Origin: an uncultured bacterium
GTDB taxonomy: Bacteria; Elusimicrobiota; Elusimicrobia; Elusimicrobiales; Elusimicrobiaceae
Reading direction: 5' to 3'
Assembly (NCBI GenBank): GCA_949298795.1
Contig: CASFXV010000005.1
Coordinates: 1-64,000 of the forward strand
DNA length: 64,000 bases
The position numbers and the translations under genes are program-made. This document shows positions 1-8,747 of this stretch, piece by piece (position 1 is the stretch's first letter; every line of letters starts with the position of its first letter). Below the pieces are notes generated by a model. That model searched no databases. It was not told the origin of the DNA and worked only from the letters and a program-made list of their open reading frames with translations.

Positions 1-65
1 CGAAAATATATAGATATGCAGGGAAAAGAAGATTTGGGGCGAACAATGAAATTGTTCGTATAGAA

Positions 66-95
66 AGAAACCCCGGGCGTAAGCCCGGGGAGTTT
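66..95 (-). terminator. Terminator after proS
   Basis: An 8-bp GC stem (71-78 with 83-90, loop of four) is followed on the minus strand by a T-rich run. It sits just past the proS stop codon and would end the cdsA-proS transcript. Confidence 0.8.
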
Positions 96-109
96 CATGG
101 GTAAGTAAC

Positions 110-1831
110 TTATTTTTTAATGATTTGCGCCAGTTTCTCCGCGGCTTGCGCCAAGTCCCAGCGGGTTGCTTCTTTATCCGTGCGTTTTTTGTATTCGCAT
201 TGGCCGTCTTTTACGGTGCGGCTGCTTACCACCAGGCGGTGGGGAATGCCGATAAGGTCCGCGTCTTTAAATTTAATGCCGGCGCGTTCGTCCCGGTCGT
301 CCATTAAGACGGATATGCCTTTGGCTTCCAGCGCGGCGGAAATTTCGTCCGCGTGTTTTTTAACGTCCGGGTTGGAGTCATAATCAATGGCTACCAGGCA
401 CACGTCAAACGGGGCGATGGGTTCCGGCCAGATAATGCCGTTGTCGTCGTGGGATTGTTCTATGGCGGCGGCCACCACGCGGCTTACCCCAATGCCGTAG
501 CAGCCCATAATCATGGGCTGGGCTTTTTGGTTTTCGTCCAGATAGGTAGCGCCCATCGCGTCGGAATATTTGGTGCCCAGTTTAAATACGTGGCCCACTT
601 CTATCCCGCGCGTAAACTGGAAGGGTTTGCCGCAGCGGGGGCACAAATCCCCGGCGGAAGCTACTTTTAAATCCGCGTATACGTCTACCTGAATATCGCG
701 CAGGGGGGTAACGTTTAAGGTGTGTACGTCTTTTTCGTTCCCGCCGGATACGCCGTTTACTACGCCTTTTACGTAATTATCGGCGTAAATCATAATTTCC
801 GGGTGTTTTTCTTTTAAGCCCTGCGCCCCGGCGAAACCCACAAAGGAGCCCGTAACTTGGGTGTAGGTTTCTTCGTCCGCTTTTACCAGTTCCGTACATT
901 TAAGCAGGGATCGGAATTTAGGCTCGTTTAGTTCATGGTCCCCGCGCACCAAGGCCACCACGGGTTTTCCGTCCGCCATAAACAGCAGGAGCTTAATCAG
1001 CTTGCTGGTGGGTACGTGCAGCATATTGGCCACATCCTCAATGGTGTAGGCCTTGGGGGTGGGCACGTTTTGCATGGGTTTTAAATCGGCCTCGTTTAAG
1101 GGGGCGAATTCAGGGCATTTTACTTCGGCTTTTTCCGTATTGGCGGCGTAACCGCAGGAACAATCGGCAATGGCGTCTTCGCCGTTATCGGCCAGCACCA
1201 TAAACTCGTGCGAAAAATTCCCGCCGATAGCGCCGGTGTCCGCTTCCACCGCTTTGAATTTAAACCCGCAGCGGGTAAATACGCGCTGGTAAGCGTCATA
1301 CATGCGTTGGTACCAGTCGGAGGCGTCCGCGTCCGTGGCGCAGAAAGAATAGGCGTCTTTCATATAAAATTCCCGGGCGCGCATCACGCCAAAACGGGGG
1401 CGTATTTCGTCGCGGAATTTAGTGCCAAACTGATACAGGCATTTGGGCAGCTGTTTGTAAGAAGAAATGTCTTTTCTTACTAAATCGGTAATTACTTCTT
1501 CGGCGGTGGGGGCTACGCAGAATTCTCCGCCTTTGCGGTCTTTAATTTTTAATAACTGATCCCCAAAGTGGGCCCAGCGGCCAGTTTCTTCCCACAGTTC
1601 TTTGGGCTGGATAACGGGCAGCCACAATTCGCACGCGCCGGCGCGGTCCATCTCTTCGCGTATGATTTGCTCTACTTTTTTAAGCACTTTCATGCCCAGC
1701 GGCAGCCATTCATACAGCCCGCTGGCCAGCTTACGGATAAGCCCCGCGCGTATCATGAGCTTGGCGGAAAGATTGTCCGCGTCTTTTGGCGCTTCTTTTA
1801 AAGTGGGAATGTAATAATTTGAGAGTTTCAT
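110..1831 (-). CDS. proS: Prolyl-tRNA synthetase
   Basis: Charges tRNA-Pro with proline in the cytoplasm. The 573-residue length matches the bacterial-type class II enzyme. The N-terminal catalytic core carries the class II motif 2 region (FRDEIRPRFGVMRAREFYMKD, around residue 140). An inserted editing (INS/YbaK-like) domain occupies roughly residues 220-400 and removes mischarged alanine in this family. The C-terminal anticodon-binding domain follows, with MDDRDERAGIKFKDADLIG near residue 510. It is the last gene of the cdsA-dxr-rseP-ispG-proS run, 18 bp after ispG, and is followed by a strong terminator. Co-location with ispG and rseP is common in bacteria. Confidence 0.97.
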   Translation of the reverse strand: MKLSNYYIPTLKEAPKDADNLSAKLMIRAGLIRKLASGLYEWLPLGMKVLKKVEQIIREEMDRAGACELWLPVIQPKELWEETGRWAHFGDQLLKIKDRKGGEFCVAPTAEEVITDLVRKDISSYKQLPKCLYQFGTKFRDEIRPRFGVMRAREFYMKDAYSFCATDADASDWYQRMYDAYQRVFTRCGFKFKAVEADTGAIGGNFSHEFMVLADNGEDAIADCSCGYAANTEKAEVKCPEFAPLNEADLKPMQNVPTPKAYTIEDVANMLHVPTSKLIKLLLFMADGKPVVALVRGDHELNEPKFRSLLKCTELVKADEETYTQVTGSFVGFAGAQGLKEKHPEIMIYADNYVKGVVNGVSGGNEKDVHTLNVTPLRDIQVDVYADLKVASAGDLCPRCGKPFQFTRGIEVGHVFKLGTKYSDAMGATYLDENQKAQPMIMGCYGIGVSRVVAAAIEQSHDDNGIIWPEPIAPFDVCLVAIDYDSNPDVKKHADEISAALEAKGISVLMDDRDERAGIKFKDADLIGIPHRLVVSSRTVKDGQCEYKKRTDKEATRWDLAQAAEKLAQIIKK

Positions 1832-1849
1832 TTTGTTTTTTCCTTTTGG

Positions 1850-2932
1850 TTATTTCTTCCAAGTGTTAATTTTGTCTATTAAAAAATCCACCCATTTTTC
1901 TTGGGGAAGCTTAAACATGGTTTGGCCTTTTTCAAAGTACAAACCTTCGCCCACGCCGCCGGCTATGCCAAAATCGGCGTCGCGCGCTTCACCGGGGCCG
2001 TTTACCACGCAGCCCATAACGGCTATTTTAAGTCCGGTGGCTTTTTGCAGCAGGGCTTTGTCGTTATAAATGCGCTCTTCCAGCGCGTGCACGGTGTCTT
2101 TTACGTTTACTTGCGTGCGCCCGCAGGTGGGGCAGGAAATTAAATTGGGGCCGTATTCCCTTAACCCCAACGCTTTTAAAATTTCATACGCGGCGCGTAC
2201 TTGCATGCGGGGGTCTTCCGTCAGGGAAACGCGGATAGTAGCCCCAATGCCTTTTTGTAAAAGCGTTCCCAGCGCGATGGCGCTTTTTACCGTGCCGCTT
2301 AAAAAGCTGCCGGCTTCGGTCAGGCCGATGTGAAGCGGAATGTCAGACTGGGAGGCAAAAAGCTCATTGGCTTTTAAGGTGCGGTAAAAATTGTCAGACT
2401 TTAAAGACACCACCACATCGTGAAAGTTCAGCTGTTCCAGCACGTTGGCCTGTTCCAACGCTTCCTGCACCATGACTTCGGCCCATTTCTCGTCCGTCAG
2501 TTCCACCTGGCCGGACACGCTTTTTAAATATTTAACCGAACCCGCGTTCACCCCAATGCGTATGGCTACGCCGCGGTCCTTGCAGGCGCGCACCACTTCT
2601 TTGGTGTTTTCTATACTGCCGATGTTGCCGGGGTTGATGCGCACTTTGTCTACGCCTTGTTTTACGGCTTCCAAAGCCAGTTTGTAGTCAAAATGAATAT
2701 CCGCCACCAGGGGGGAGTGTATGCGTTTTTTTATCTCTCCTATGGCTTGCGCGGCCTGCATATCGGGTACGGCTACGCGGTTGATTTCACAGCCGGCGTT
2801 TTCCAGCAGGTTGATTTGTGCGGCGGTGGTTTGTGCGTCGCGCGTATCGGTATTGCACATGCTTTGCACGCGCACGGGGTGACCGGTTCCCAGCGTATAA
2901 GGGCCTACTTTTACCAATCTGGTTTTATACAT
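1850..2932 (-). CDS. ispG: 4-hydroxy-3-methylbut-2-enyl diphosphate synthase (flavodoxin/ferredoxin)
   Basis: Penultimate enzyme of the MEP isoprenoid pathway. It reductively converts 2-C-methyl-D-erythritol 2,4-cyclodiphosphate to HMBPP using a 4Fe-4S cluster. At 360 residues it is the short bacterial form, without the plant-type insertion. Cluster cysteines are visible in ISCPTCGRTQ (about residue 265) and in MGCVVNGPGEA near the C terminus. The N-terminal TIM-barrel motif VRVQSMCNTDT is intact. The start codon follows the rseP stop directly, so the two are probably translationally coupled. With dxr in the same operon, two MEP-pathway steps are co-transcribed. Confidence 0.97.
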   Translation of the reverse strand: MYKTRLVKVGPYTLGTGHPVRVQSMCNTDTRDAQTTAAQINLLENAGCEINRVAVPDMQAAQAIGEIKKRIHSPLVADIHFDYKLALEAVKQGVDKVRINPGNIGSIENTKEVVRACKDRGVAIRIGVNAGSVKYLKSVSGQVELTDEKWAEVMVQEALEQANVLEQLNFHDVVVSLKSDNFYRTLKANELFASQSDIPLHIGLTEAGSFLSGTVKSAIALGTLLQKGIGATIRVSLTEDPRMQVRAAYEILKALGLREYGPNLISCPTCGRTQVNVKDTVHALEERIYNDKALLQKATGLKIAVMGCVVNGPGEARDADFGIAGGVGEGLYFEKGQTMFKLPQEKWVDFLIDKINTWKK

Positions 2933-4075
2933 TTAGTTTGCCTCTTGGGATTGTTGGGTTTGTTGGGGTGTGTTTTCCTGCTGCGTACCCGGTTGGGCGG
3001 AAGCCTCGGCCGCGGGCGCCTTGGGCGCAAAGAAAATGCGTTTCACGTCAGAATAAGACGCATACACCACTAACAGTATCAGTGCGTAAAAACCGCAGTT
3101 CATTGCCGCGTTTACCACCCGTTCGGACGGTAACTTTCCGGTTAGCCCTTCCAGCAAAAACACCAGGGCGTAGCCGCCGTCCAGTATGGGGATAGGGAAC
3201 AAGTTAAACATGCCCACCGCCAGGGACAGCATCCCAATTAAAAATATAAAGTTTACCAGTTCCCCGTGCGCCGTTTTATGAATGATGTTTACAATGCCAA
3301 TAGGGCCGGCTAAGTCCGGCGCTTTTTTGTGGGTAAAGCTTTCCCCCAGGGAAACTAAAGAAAATTTGGTCCAGTACCAGCACTGGTATACGCCCAGCCA
3401 GGCGGATTCAAAAATACCCGCCGGCCTCATTACCGGTGCGGCGGTAATGCCGATAATATGGGGCTGTTGCGGCAAAAAGTCCGCCTCTTTTAACGTAAAC
3501 TGCAGGGTTTCTTCCCCGCGTTTTACGCTTAAAGCCAAATCTTGTTTTCGGGCCTCAACGGCGGGGGTTAATTCTTTCCAGGAGGATATTTCCTTCCCGT
3601 CTACGCTTAAAATAATGTCCCCGGGTTCTAAGCCGGCTTTGGCGGCGGGGTAGTTTTCGCTTACGGCGCCCACTTGGGCGGGCAGCAGGGCGGTGTCCGT
3701 TTCCGGCATGCCTTTTACGTAAATAATCCCGGCAAACACAATAGCCGCCAGTACATAGTTAAATAAAGCGCCGTTTACCACCATAAAAAATTTGGCGTAC
3801 CATTTTTTGGCGGCAAATTCGTAGGACTTAGGGGGTTCCTTGGCGTCTTTGGGGTGGAACATTTGCCCGGCGGGCTCCACAAACCCGCCAAACGGAATGG
3901 CGCGGATTTGGTAATCCGTATCGCCTTTCTTTTTATGCCATAAAATCTTGCCAAACCCAAATGAAAATTCTTTCACGCGTATGCCGGTCAGGCGGCAGGC
4001 CAGAAAGTGCCCAAATTCGTGTATAATCACAATCGGGCTGAGTACAACAATAACGGCTATAACGGATAAAAGCAT
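2933..4075 (-). CDS. rseP: RIP site-2 zinc metalloprotease (RseP-type)
   Basis: Intramembrane protease of the inner membrane that cleaves transmembrane segments of anti-sigma factors or leftover signal peptides. The zinc motif HEFGH is at residues 19-23, inside the first transmembrane helix. The third metal ligand motif LDGG lies near residue 305 in a C-terminal membrane segment (FPIPILDGGYALVF). A single PDZ domain lies around residues 125-200. The 380-residue length fits one-PDZ homologues rather than the two-PDZ E. coli RseP (about 450). The C-terminal tail is Ala/Gln/Thr-rich and probably disordered. It sits between dxr and ispG with almost no spacing. The substrate cannot be read from the sequence. 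Confidence 0.93.
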   Translation of the reverse strand: MLLSVIAVIVVLSPIVIIHEFGHFLACRLTGIRVKEFSFGFGKILWHKKKGDTDYQIRAIPFGGFVEPAGQMFHPKDAKEPPKSYEFAAKKWYAKFFMVVNGALFNYVLAAIVFAGIIYVKGMPETDTALLPAQVGAVSENYPAAKAGLEPGDIILSVDGKEISSWKELTPAVEARKQDLALSVKRGEETLQFTLKEADFLPQQPHIIGITAAPVMRPAGIFESAWLGVYQCWYWTKFSLVSLGESFTHKKAPDLAGPIGIVNIIHKTAHGELVNFIFLIGMLSLAVGMFNLFPIPILDGGYALVFLLEGLTGKLPSERVVNAAMNCGFYALILLVVYASYSDVKRIFFAPKAPAAEASAQPGTQQENTPQQTQQSQEAN

Positions 4076-4083
4076 TCTTCCTC

Positions 4084-5280
4084 CTAAATAATGGCTTTGC
4101 GGTAGCTTTTGCTTTGCAAAGAAACCAAGGCGGCTTCCCGGGCCATGGCGTCCGCCTCGGCCGCTTGGTTTAAGTTTACCTTGCCGCCGCCGCTGTGCGT
4201 ATTTTTAAGCACGGTGTAAATCAGTTTGGGAATATCCGTAAATTTAATTTCTTCTTTTAAGAAACTGTCTACGGCCACTTCGTCCACCGCGCTTAACACC
4301 GCCGGATAAATACCGCCCAGGCGGTACGCTTCAAAAGCTAAAGACAAGCAGGGAAAGCGTTCAAAATCCGGCTCCATAAATTCCAGCTTGGCTACCTCAA
4401 ATAAATTTAATTTTTGCGCGGGGGAGGGTTTGCGCTCCGGGTAGGTAATGGCGTATTGTATGGGCAGGCGCATGTCCGGCGCGCCCATTTGCGCCAGGAT
4501 AGACCCGTCCACATATTCCACCGCGGAGTGTATGATAGACTGCGGGTGAATGACAATTTGCACTTTTTCTTCCGGCAAATTGAATAAATTCATAATTTCA
4601 ATGGCTTCAAAGCCTTTGTTCATCAGGGTGGCGGAGTCTATGGTGATTTTTTTGCCCATTTTCCAGCGCGGGTGTTTTAACGCTTCCTGCGGGGTGACGG
4701 TAGACAACGCCGCTTTGCGTTTGGCAAACGGCCCGCCGGAAGCGGTTAAAAAGACGCGGGAAATGCGGTCCTGCATTTTGTTGTAGGTGGTTTCGTCCGC
4801 GTCGGTTAAACATTGAAAAATGGCCGAAGGCTCGCTGTCTACCGGAATAATAGCCGCTTCCCAGCGCTGGCATTCTTCCATAATGGTTTTGCCGGCCATG
4901 ACCATCGGTTCTTTATTAGCCAAAGCGATGGTTTTGCCCGCCTTGATGGCGCTGATTAAAGGCATAAAGCCCACCGCGCCCACCAGGCCGTTAATCACCA
5001 AATCGGCCGAGGGTAAAGAAGCCAAAAAAGTAAAACTTTCCATTTCCGGCGGAAGCAGGCGGGTGCCTTTGGGCATTTGGTCTTTTACTTGCTCATACGC
5101 TTGCGGATTCATTAAAGCGGCAAAGCGGGGTTTAAAGGCGTGGATTTGTTTTAAAAACAAGTCTACATTATTATTTGCCGTTAGCCCGATGACGCGGTAA
5201 TCCGCCCCCAGCCCGGCAATGCAGGAAAGAGAAGACGTGCCGATAGAACCGGTGGAACCTAAAATAACAATATTTTTCAT
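4084..5280 (-). CDS. dxr: 1-deoxy-D-xylulose 5-phosphate reductoisomerase
   Basis: Second step of the MEP pathway: NADPH- and metal-dependent conversion of DXP to MEP. The nucleotide-binding motif GSTGSIGTSS is at residues 8-17. The metal- and substrate-binding segments PVDSEPSAIFQ, TASGGPF and the KMGKKITIDSATLMNKG region are intact, as is IHPQSIIHSAVEYVDGS. The 398-residue length is typical. Its start overlaps the cdsA stop by 4 bp (ATGA type), indicating translational coupling. The gene order cdsA-dxr-rseP is widely conserved in bacteria. Confidence 0.97.
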   Translation of the reverse strand: MKNIVILGSTGSIGTSSLSCIAGLGADYRVIGLTANNNVDLFLKQIHAFKPRFAALMNPQAYEQVKDQMPKGTRLLPPEMESFTFLASLPSADLVINGLVGAVGFMPLISAIKAGKTIALANKEPMVMAGKTIMEECQRWEAAIIPVDSEPSAIFQCLTDADETTYNKMQDRISRVFLTASGGPFAKRKAALSTVTPQEALKHPRWKMGKKITIDSATLMNKGFEAIEIMNLFNLPEEKVQIVIHPQSIIHSAVEYVDGSILAQMGAPDMRLPIQYAITYPERKPSPAQKLNLFEVAKLEFMEPDFERFPCLSLAFEAYRLGGIYPAVLSAVDEVAVDSFLKEEIKFTDIPKLIYTVLKNTHSGGGKVNLNQAAEADAMAREAALVSLQSKSYRKAII

Positions 5281-6095
5281 AACGTATACAAAACCGTATA
5301 GTAGAATACGGGAGCTAATAAAAGATAAGAGTCAAACCGGTCCAAAAAACCGCCGTGCCCGGGCAGCAGGTTGGAAGAGTCTTTCACCCCCATGGAGCGT
5401 TTAAGCACGGATTCAGCCAAATCAGACACTTGCCCGATGACCGCCACCAACAGCCCCATTAAGGCCGCGCTTTGCACGGTAAACAACGTGGGCAAAAGCA
5501 ATTTCTGCATAGCAATGGCCGCCCCAATGGCAAGCACCGTGCCGCCAATGGCGCCTTCCCATGTTTTTTTAGGGCTTACTTCTTGGTTTAATTTATGGCG
5601 GCCCAAAAAGCGGCCGGTAAAATAGGCGCCCGTATCGCTTACCCAGACGGTAATGAACATAAAGAAAGTAAGGTATTCCCCATAGTGGGCAATTTCACGT
5701 ATATTAATTAAATGCGCTAAAGACCAGGGAATTAAAAAAACGCCCGTAAAGGTATTGCATACCCGCTCCCAAGAGCGGTGGGGGGTTAATATTTCCACAA
5801 ATAATATGCCAAAGATGATGATGCTCATGGCCAGGGGGTATAAATTATCCGGCATGTCTACCCCGTCCAGCTGGGTGCGCCCCAGCACGGCGGCCAGCGC
5901 CATTAGCAGACCAAAAAACACTAAGCTGAAGCGGTGCACCGGATGTTTCCCGGCGGTGAGCGCAAGCCCGTATTCATACAGGCACAGCGCGATGATACAG
6001 CCCACCAAGGCCATATAGAAAAAACCGCCGTAATGAATGGCGGGAAGGATTACGCCTAAGCCGATAACGGCGGTGATTACTCTGGGTAATAGCAT
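5277..6095 (-). CDS. cdsA: Phosphatidate cytidylyltransferase (CDP-diglyceride synthase)
   Basis: Integral membrane enzyme that makes CDP-diacylglycerol from CTP and phosphatidate, the branch point for all phospholipids. The 272 residues form about eight hydrophobic segments. The family signature is near the C terminus, with KRSMGVKDSSNLLPGHGGF followed by LDRFDS. The acidic pair DTGAYFTGRFLGRHK is around residue 165. No ribosome-binding site is visible. Instead a TGCTAAAAT box ends 6 nt before the ATG, which suggests a leaderless mRNA and makes this the first gene of the cdsA-dxr-rseP-ispG-proS transcript. Confidence 0.96.
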   Translation of the reverse strand: MLLPRVITAVIGLGVILPAIHYGGFFYMALVGCIIALCLYEYGLALTAGKHPVHRFSLVFFGLLMALAAVLGRTQLDGVDMPDNLYPLAMSIIIFGILFVEILTPHRSWERVCNTFTGVFLIPWSLAHLINIREIAHYGEYLTFFMFITVWVSDTGAYFTGRFLGRHKLNQEVSPKKTWEGAIGGTVLAIGAAIAMQKLLLPTLFTVQSAALMGLLVAVIGQVSDLAESVLKRSMGVKDSSNLLPGHGGFLDRFDSYLLLAPVFYYTVLYTL

Positions 6096-6101
6096 ATATT
6101 T

Positions 6102-6110
6102 ATTTTAGCA
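6102..6110 (-). promoter_or_regulatory. Extended -10 promoter of cdsA (leaderless)
   Basis: On the minus strand TGC-TAAAAT is followed by 6 nt and then the cdsA ATG. Transcription usually starts 6-7 nt after the -10 box, so it would begin at or next to the start codon. Confidence 0.55.
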
Positions 6111-6146
6111 TAATTCACTACGCCGCGCAGAGAGGAAAGCGATTTT

Positions 6147-6650
6147 TTAAATGAGTTTTTCAAACGCGGCGCGTTTTCCGTGTTTGCGCACAAAAATCGT
6201 TCCGCAGGGGATAAAGCCGGTTTTGTTGAGCAAATTTAAGGTGGGGGTATTTTGTTCATGCGTGTCTACCCGCAAAGACTGCATACCTTGTTTGCGGGCT
6301 TCTTGTACGGCATATTCCAATACGGCCTGGGCCAGCCCTTTGCGGCGCATGGAAGGCAATACCGCCAAGCGGTGTACCACGCCGTAAGGCCCGGCGCAAA
6401 GCCAAGCGCCGTCATAAATAGAGGCGTAAAAAGGGTCATCACAAAAGCACAAAGCAAAGTAGCCCACGGGCCGTTGGTCTTGCTCTATGATATAAGCGTA
6501 GCCGCGGGATAGGTCTTTTTCCAAATCACTTAGGGCGGGGTAGCCATCTTGCCATTGATTAATGCCTTTGCGGCAAAATTCAGCCTGTACCTGTTGGATA
6601 ATATCCAGGGCAAGGGGAATATCAGCGGCGGTGCAGGGGCGGATAATCAT
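6147..6650 (-). CDS. GNAT-family N-acetyltransferase
   Basis: Predicted acetyl-CoA-dependent N-acetyltransferase; the substrate is unknown. The acetyl-CoA-binding motif A is clear (HRLAVLPSMRRKGLAQAVLEYA region, about residues 91-112). It is followed by the conserved strand/helix pattern LRVDTHEQNTPTLNLLNKTGF. The 167-residue length is that of a single GNAT domain. The start codon overlaps the stop of the upstream AlkD-like gene by one base (TAATG), and GGAGGA lies just upstream, so it is translated from the uppS-alkD-GNAT transcript. It is not RimI-like enough to name. Confidence 0.85.
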   Translation of the reverse strand: MIIRPCTAADIPLALDIIQQVQAEFCRKGINQWQDGYPALSDLEKDLSRGYAYIIEQDQRPVGYFALCFCDDPFYASIYDGAWLCAGPYGVVHRLAVLPSMRRKGLAQAVLEYAVQEARKQGMQSLRVDTHEQNTPTLNLLNKTGFIPCGTIFVRKHGKRAAFEKLI

Positions 6651-7342
6651 TAACTCCTCCGTTTGGCTGGTTTAGGGGCAAGCGTCAGTTTTGCGTTGTT
6701 TGCCACCCAAAGCGCGGTGCGGCTGTTTTCAAAAAGGTAGCATATTTCTTCAGCGCAAGCCAGCGCTTTTTTGGATAATTGGGGGCTTTTGGCTCCCACG
6801 GCGCGCAACGCTTTGTTTACGGCTTTGTAAACGGCGGGGCGTTCGTCCGCCGCGCCGTTTTTTATAAGCGGGAGCATTTTTTGCAAATCAGCCGCCGGCG
6901 TTTTGGCGCGCGGCGCGGCCAGCGCGCATAGCAGCATAAACCCCGCCCGGCGGGTAAGTTCTCTTTCTTGTTTTATCCAGCGTTCGGCCAGTCTGAGGGG
7001 ATTTTTGGTTTTGGTAAAAAGTTCCGCTGCGCATAAATCACATAAATCCTGGGTTTGTATGTCTTGCGCCCAAGCGTTTAAGGCGGTTTGCGTCATGCAG
7101 GAAACGTCCGCCAGCAAGGCGGCCATCAGGCGCGCGCCGTGGCGGCGGGTTTGCCAAAGCGCCAAGGCCAGTTCATGGTCCGGCCGGGGAAGGGCTTTGG
7201 ATAAGCTTCTGATAATGCCTAAAGTGGCACCGTCGGCCTGTTCTCCCAGCCTGGCGGTTTGGCGTTGTTTAGAAACGCGGGTGGAGTGGCGTTCTATGCG
7301 CCGGAGCAGTTCCTCCGCGCGGGCACGGGTAAGCGGGTTCAT
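6650..7342 (-). CDS. AlkD-like DNA alkylation repair / HEAT-repeat protein
   Basis: Resembles the DNA alkylation repair (AlkD) superfamily, helical HEAT-like proteins that excise N3- or N7-alkylated purines. Visible family-like features are ALALWQTRRHGARLMAALLA (about residue 58), the ALNAWAQDIQTQDLCD block (about residue 87) and the WIKQERELTRRAGFMLLCAL helix (about residue 123). The 230-residue length is typical. Catalytic residues cannot be assigned with confidence, so a non-catalytic HEAT protein is possible. It lies 2 bp from uppS and overlaps the GNAT gene by one base. Its place in an isoprenoid/phospholipid operon has no obvious functional logic. Confidence 0.7.
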   Translation of the reverse strand: MNPLTRARAEELLRRIERHSTRVSKQRQTARLGEQADGATLGIIRSLSKALPRPDHELALALWQTRRHGARLMAALLADVSCMTQTALNAWAQDIQTQDLCDLCAAELFTKTKNPLRLAERWIKQERELTRRAGFMLLCALAAPRAKTPAADLQKMLPLIKNGAADERPAVYKAVNKALRAVGAKSPQLSKKALACAEEICYLFENSRTALWVANNAKLTLAPKPAKRRS

Positions 7343-7344
7343 GG

Positions 7345-8037
7345 TTAGATTCCTCCAAAGCGGCGGGTGCGGCGGGCGTATTCGTCTAAAGCGTTTTTAA
7401 AATCCTGCTCAGAGAAATCCGGCCACAGGATATCGGTAAAATAAAACTCCGTATACGCGCATTGCCACAACAGAAAGTTAGAAAGCCGCTTTTCGCCCGA
7501 TGTACGTATCAGCAAATCCGGGTCCGGCAGGGCGGGCTGGTATAAACAGCGCTGCAAGTCCTGCTCGGTAGGGTTTGTAATGCCTTGGGCGCAGAGTTGG
7601 GCAAAAGCGTCCAGCAGTTCCGCGCGGGAGCCGTAGTTAAGCGCCAAATTTACCGTAAGCCCCGTTTTTTGCGCGGTGGCTTGGGTTACGCGGGCGATTT
7701 TTTCCTGTATGGCGGGGGAAAGCGGTTCTTTGCGCCCGCTTACCAATAAACGGATGTTGTTCTTTTGCGCGGTTTGGGTGTATTTGTCCAAGGTTTGTTC
7801 CAGCAGTTTCATTAAACCGTCAATTTCTTCTTTCGGGCGGGACCAATTTTCCGTGGAAAAGGCATAAAAGCTTAATACTTCCACCCCGTATTTTTGCGCG
7901 GCGTTAATCACGCGCTCAACGGCTTTGGCTCCGGCGTTGTGCCCGGCTAAACGCGGCAGGTTTTTTTGTTTGGCCCAGCGGCCGTTGCCGTCCATAATAA
8001 TAGCCACATGGCGGGGGGCGGATTGTTTGATAGACAT
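7345..8037 (-). CDS. uppS: Isoprenyl transferase (undecaprenyl diphosphate synthase)
   Basis: Cis-prenyltransferase that builds C55 undecaprenyl diphosphate, the carrier lipid for peptidoglycan and O-antigen. The active-site motif IIMDGNGRWAKQ starts about residue 11 of the chosen product. FSTENWSRPKEEI and the C-terminal DPDLLIRTSGEKRLSNFLLWQ block are intact. I chose the ATG at 8037 (230 aa, family-typical). A longer reading from 8118 would add a lysine-rich 27-residue leader encoded partly by a run of 12 A. A TAAAAT box ends 7 nt before the 8037 ATG, fitting a leaderless start. It heads the uppS-alkD-GNAT group. Confidence 0.94.
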   Translation of the reverse strand: MSIKQSAPRHVAIIMDGNGRWAKQKNLPRLAGHNAGAKAVERVINAAQKYGVEVLSFYAFSTENWSRPKEEIDGLMKLLEQTLDKYTQTAQKNNIRLLVSGRKEPLSPAIQEKIARVTQATAQKTGLTVNLALNYGSRAELLDAFAQLCAQGITNPTEQDLQRCLYQPALPDPDLLIRTSGEKRLSNFLLWQCAYTEFYFTDILWPDFSEQDFKNALDEYARRTRRFGGI

Positions 8038-8158
8038 AACATAGATTTTATCTTTTTTGGATTTTTTTGCCAAAGCATTTGCTGATAGGCCTTGCTTTGT
8101 TTTTTTTTTTTGATACATTTTGTTAAAAATAAAATTTGGTTAAAAAAAGGAGCTAAGA

Positions 8159-8680
8159 ATGAAAAAACCTTCTGGCAGGCAATTAAGCGGCTTTACGCTG
8201 ATTGAGTTATTGGTAGTGGTCATAATCATAGGTATTTTGGCGGCGGTGGCTTTGCCGCAGTACCGCGTTGCGGTGGAAAAGGCGCGCGTAGCCAAAGCCA
8301 TTCCTTTATTTAAAAGCATTATTAATGCGATGAATGCGTATGAAATGGCTAACGGCACCATAAGCGCAGACGTTGATGACTGGGATATTTCTTTTCCTTA
8401 TGAAATCAAACAGGGGGCTTCTTTCAACGGAAGTGATTCCGGGGTGCGTTATACGGGTACTCCTGTGGGGGATTTTTCCGTTTCCGCTGTACAAAAAGCC
8501 ATTTGGTATAAGGGGCCCAGCGGCGGCTATGTAATAGATTTTTTTGGACGCCCAAACTTATTAGCCAAGTGTTATTCCAGCCCTGCGGGAAACTCCTTTG
8601 GGGAAAGTGTTTGCAAGGCGTTTGGAAAGGAAGTGAGTGGTACCAGTACCGCCGGAGGAAAAGTCTATCAGTTTTATTAA
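8159..8680 (+). CDS. Type IV pilin-like protein (class III signal peptide)
   Basis: Predicted major or minor type IV pilin or type II secretion pseudopilin. The 11-residue leader MKKPSGRQLSG is followed by FTLIELLVVVIIIGILAAVA, the classic prepilin peptidase site (cleavage after G11, Glu at +5) and hydrophobic alpha1 helix. The 162-residue mature part has two cysteines near the C terminus (KCYSS and ESVCKAF) that could form the D-region disulfide. A strong RBS (AAGGAG) precedes the ATG. It stands alone between convergent frr and divergent uppS, breaking the usual frr-uppS adjacency. No pilus assembly genes are in the window, so pilus versus secretion role is open. Confidence 0.9.
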   Translation: MKKPSGRQLSGFTLIELLVVVIIIGILAAVALPQYRVAVEKARVAKAIPLFKSIINAMNAYEMANGTISADVDDWDISFPYEIKQGASFNGSDSGVRYTGTPVGDFSVSAVQKAIWYKGPSGGYVIDFFGRPNLLAKCYSSPAGNSFGESVCKAFGKEVSGTSTAGGKVYQFY

Positions 8681-8701
8681 TCACGGGTTAAATATATAAT
8701 A

Positions 8702-8733
8702 AAAAACCCGCTTGTGAAAGCGGGTTTTTTATT
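8702..8733. terminator. Bidirectional terminator between pilin gene and frr
   Basis: A stem AACCCGCTT / AAGCGGGTT at about 8705-8726 is flanked by A6 on the left and T6 on the right. It can terminate both the pilin gene and the convergent frr. Confidence 0.85.
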
Positions 8734-8747
8734 CTTGCAAAGAGCGG

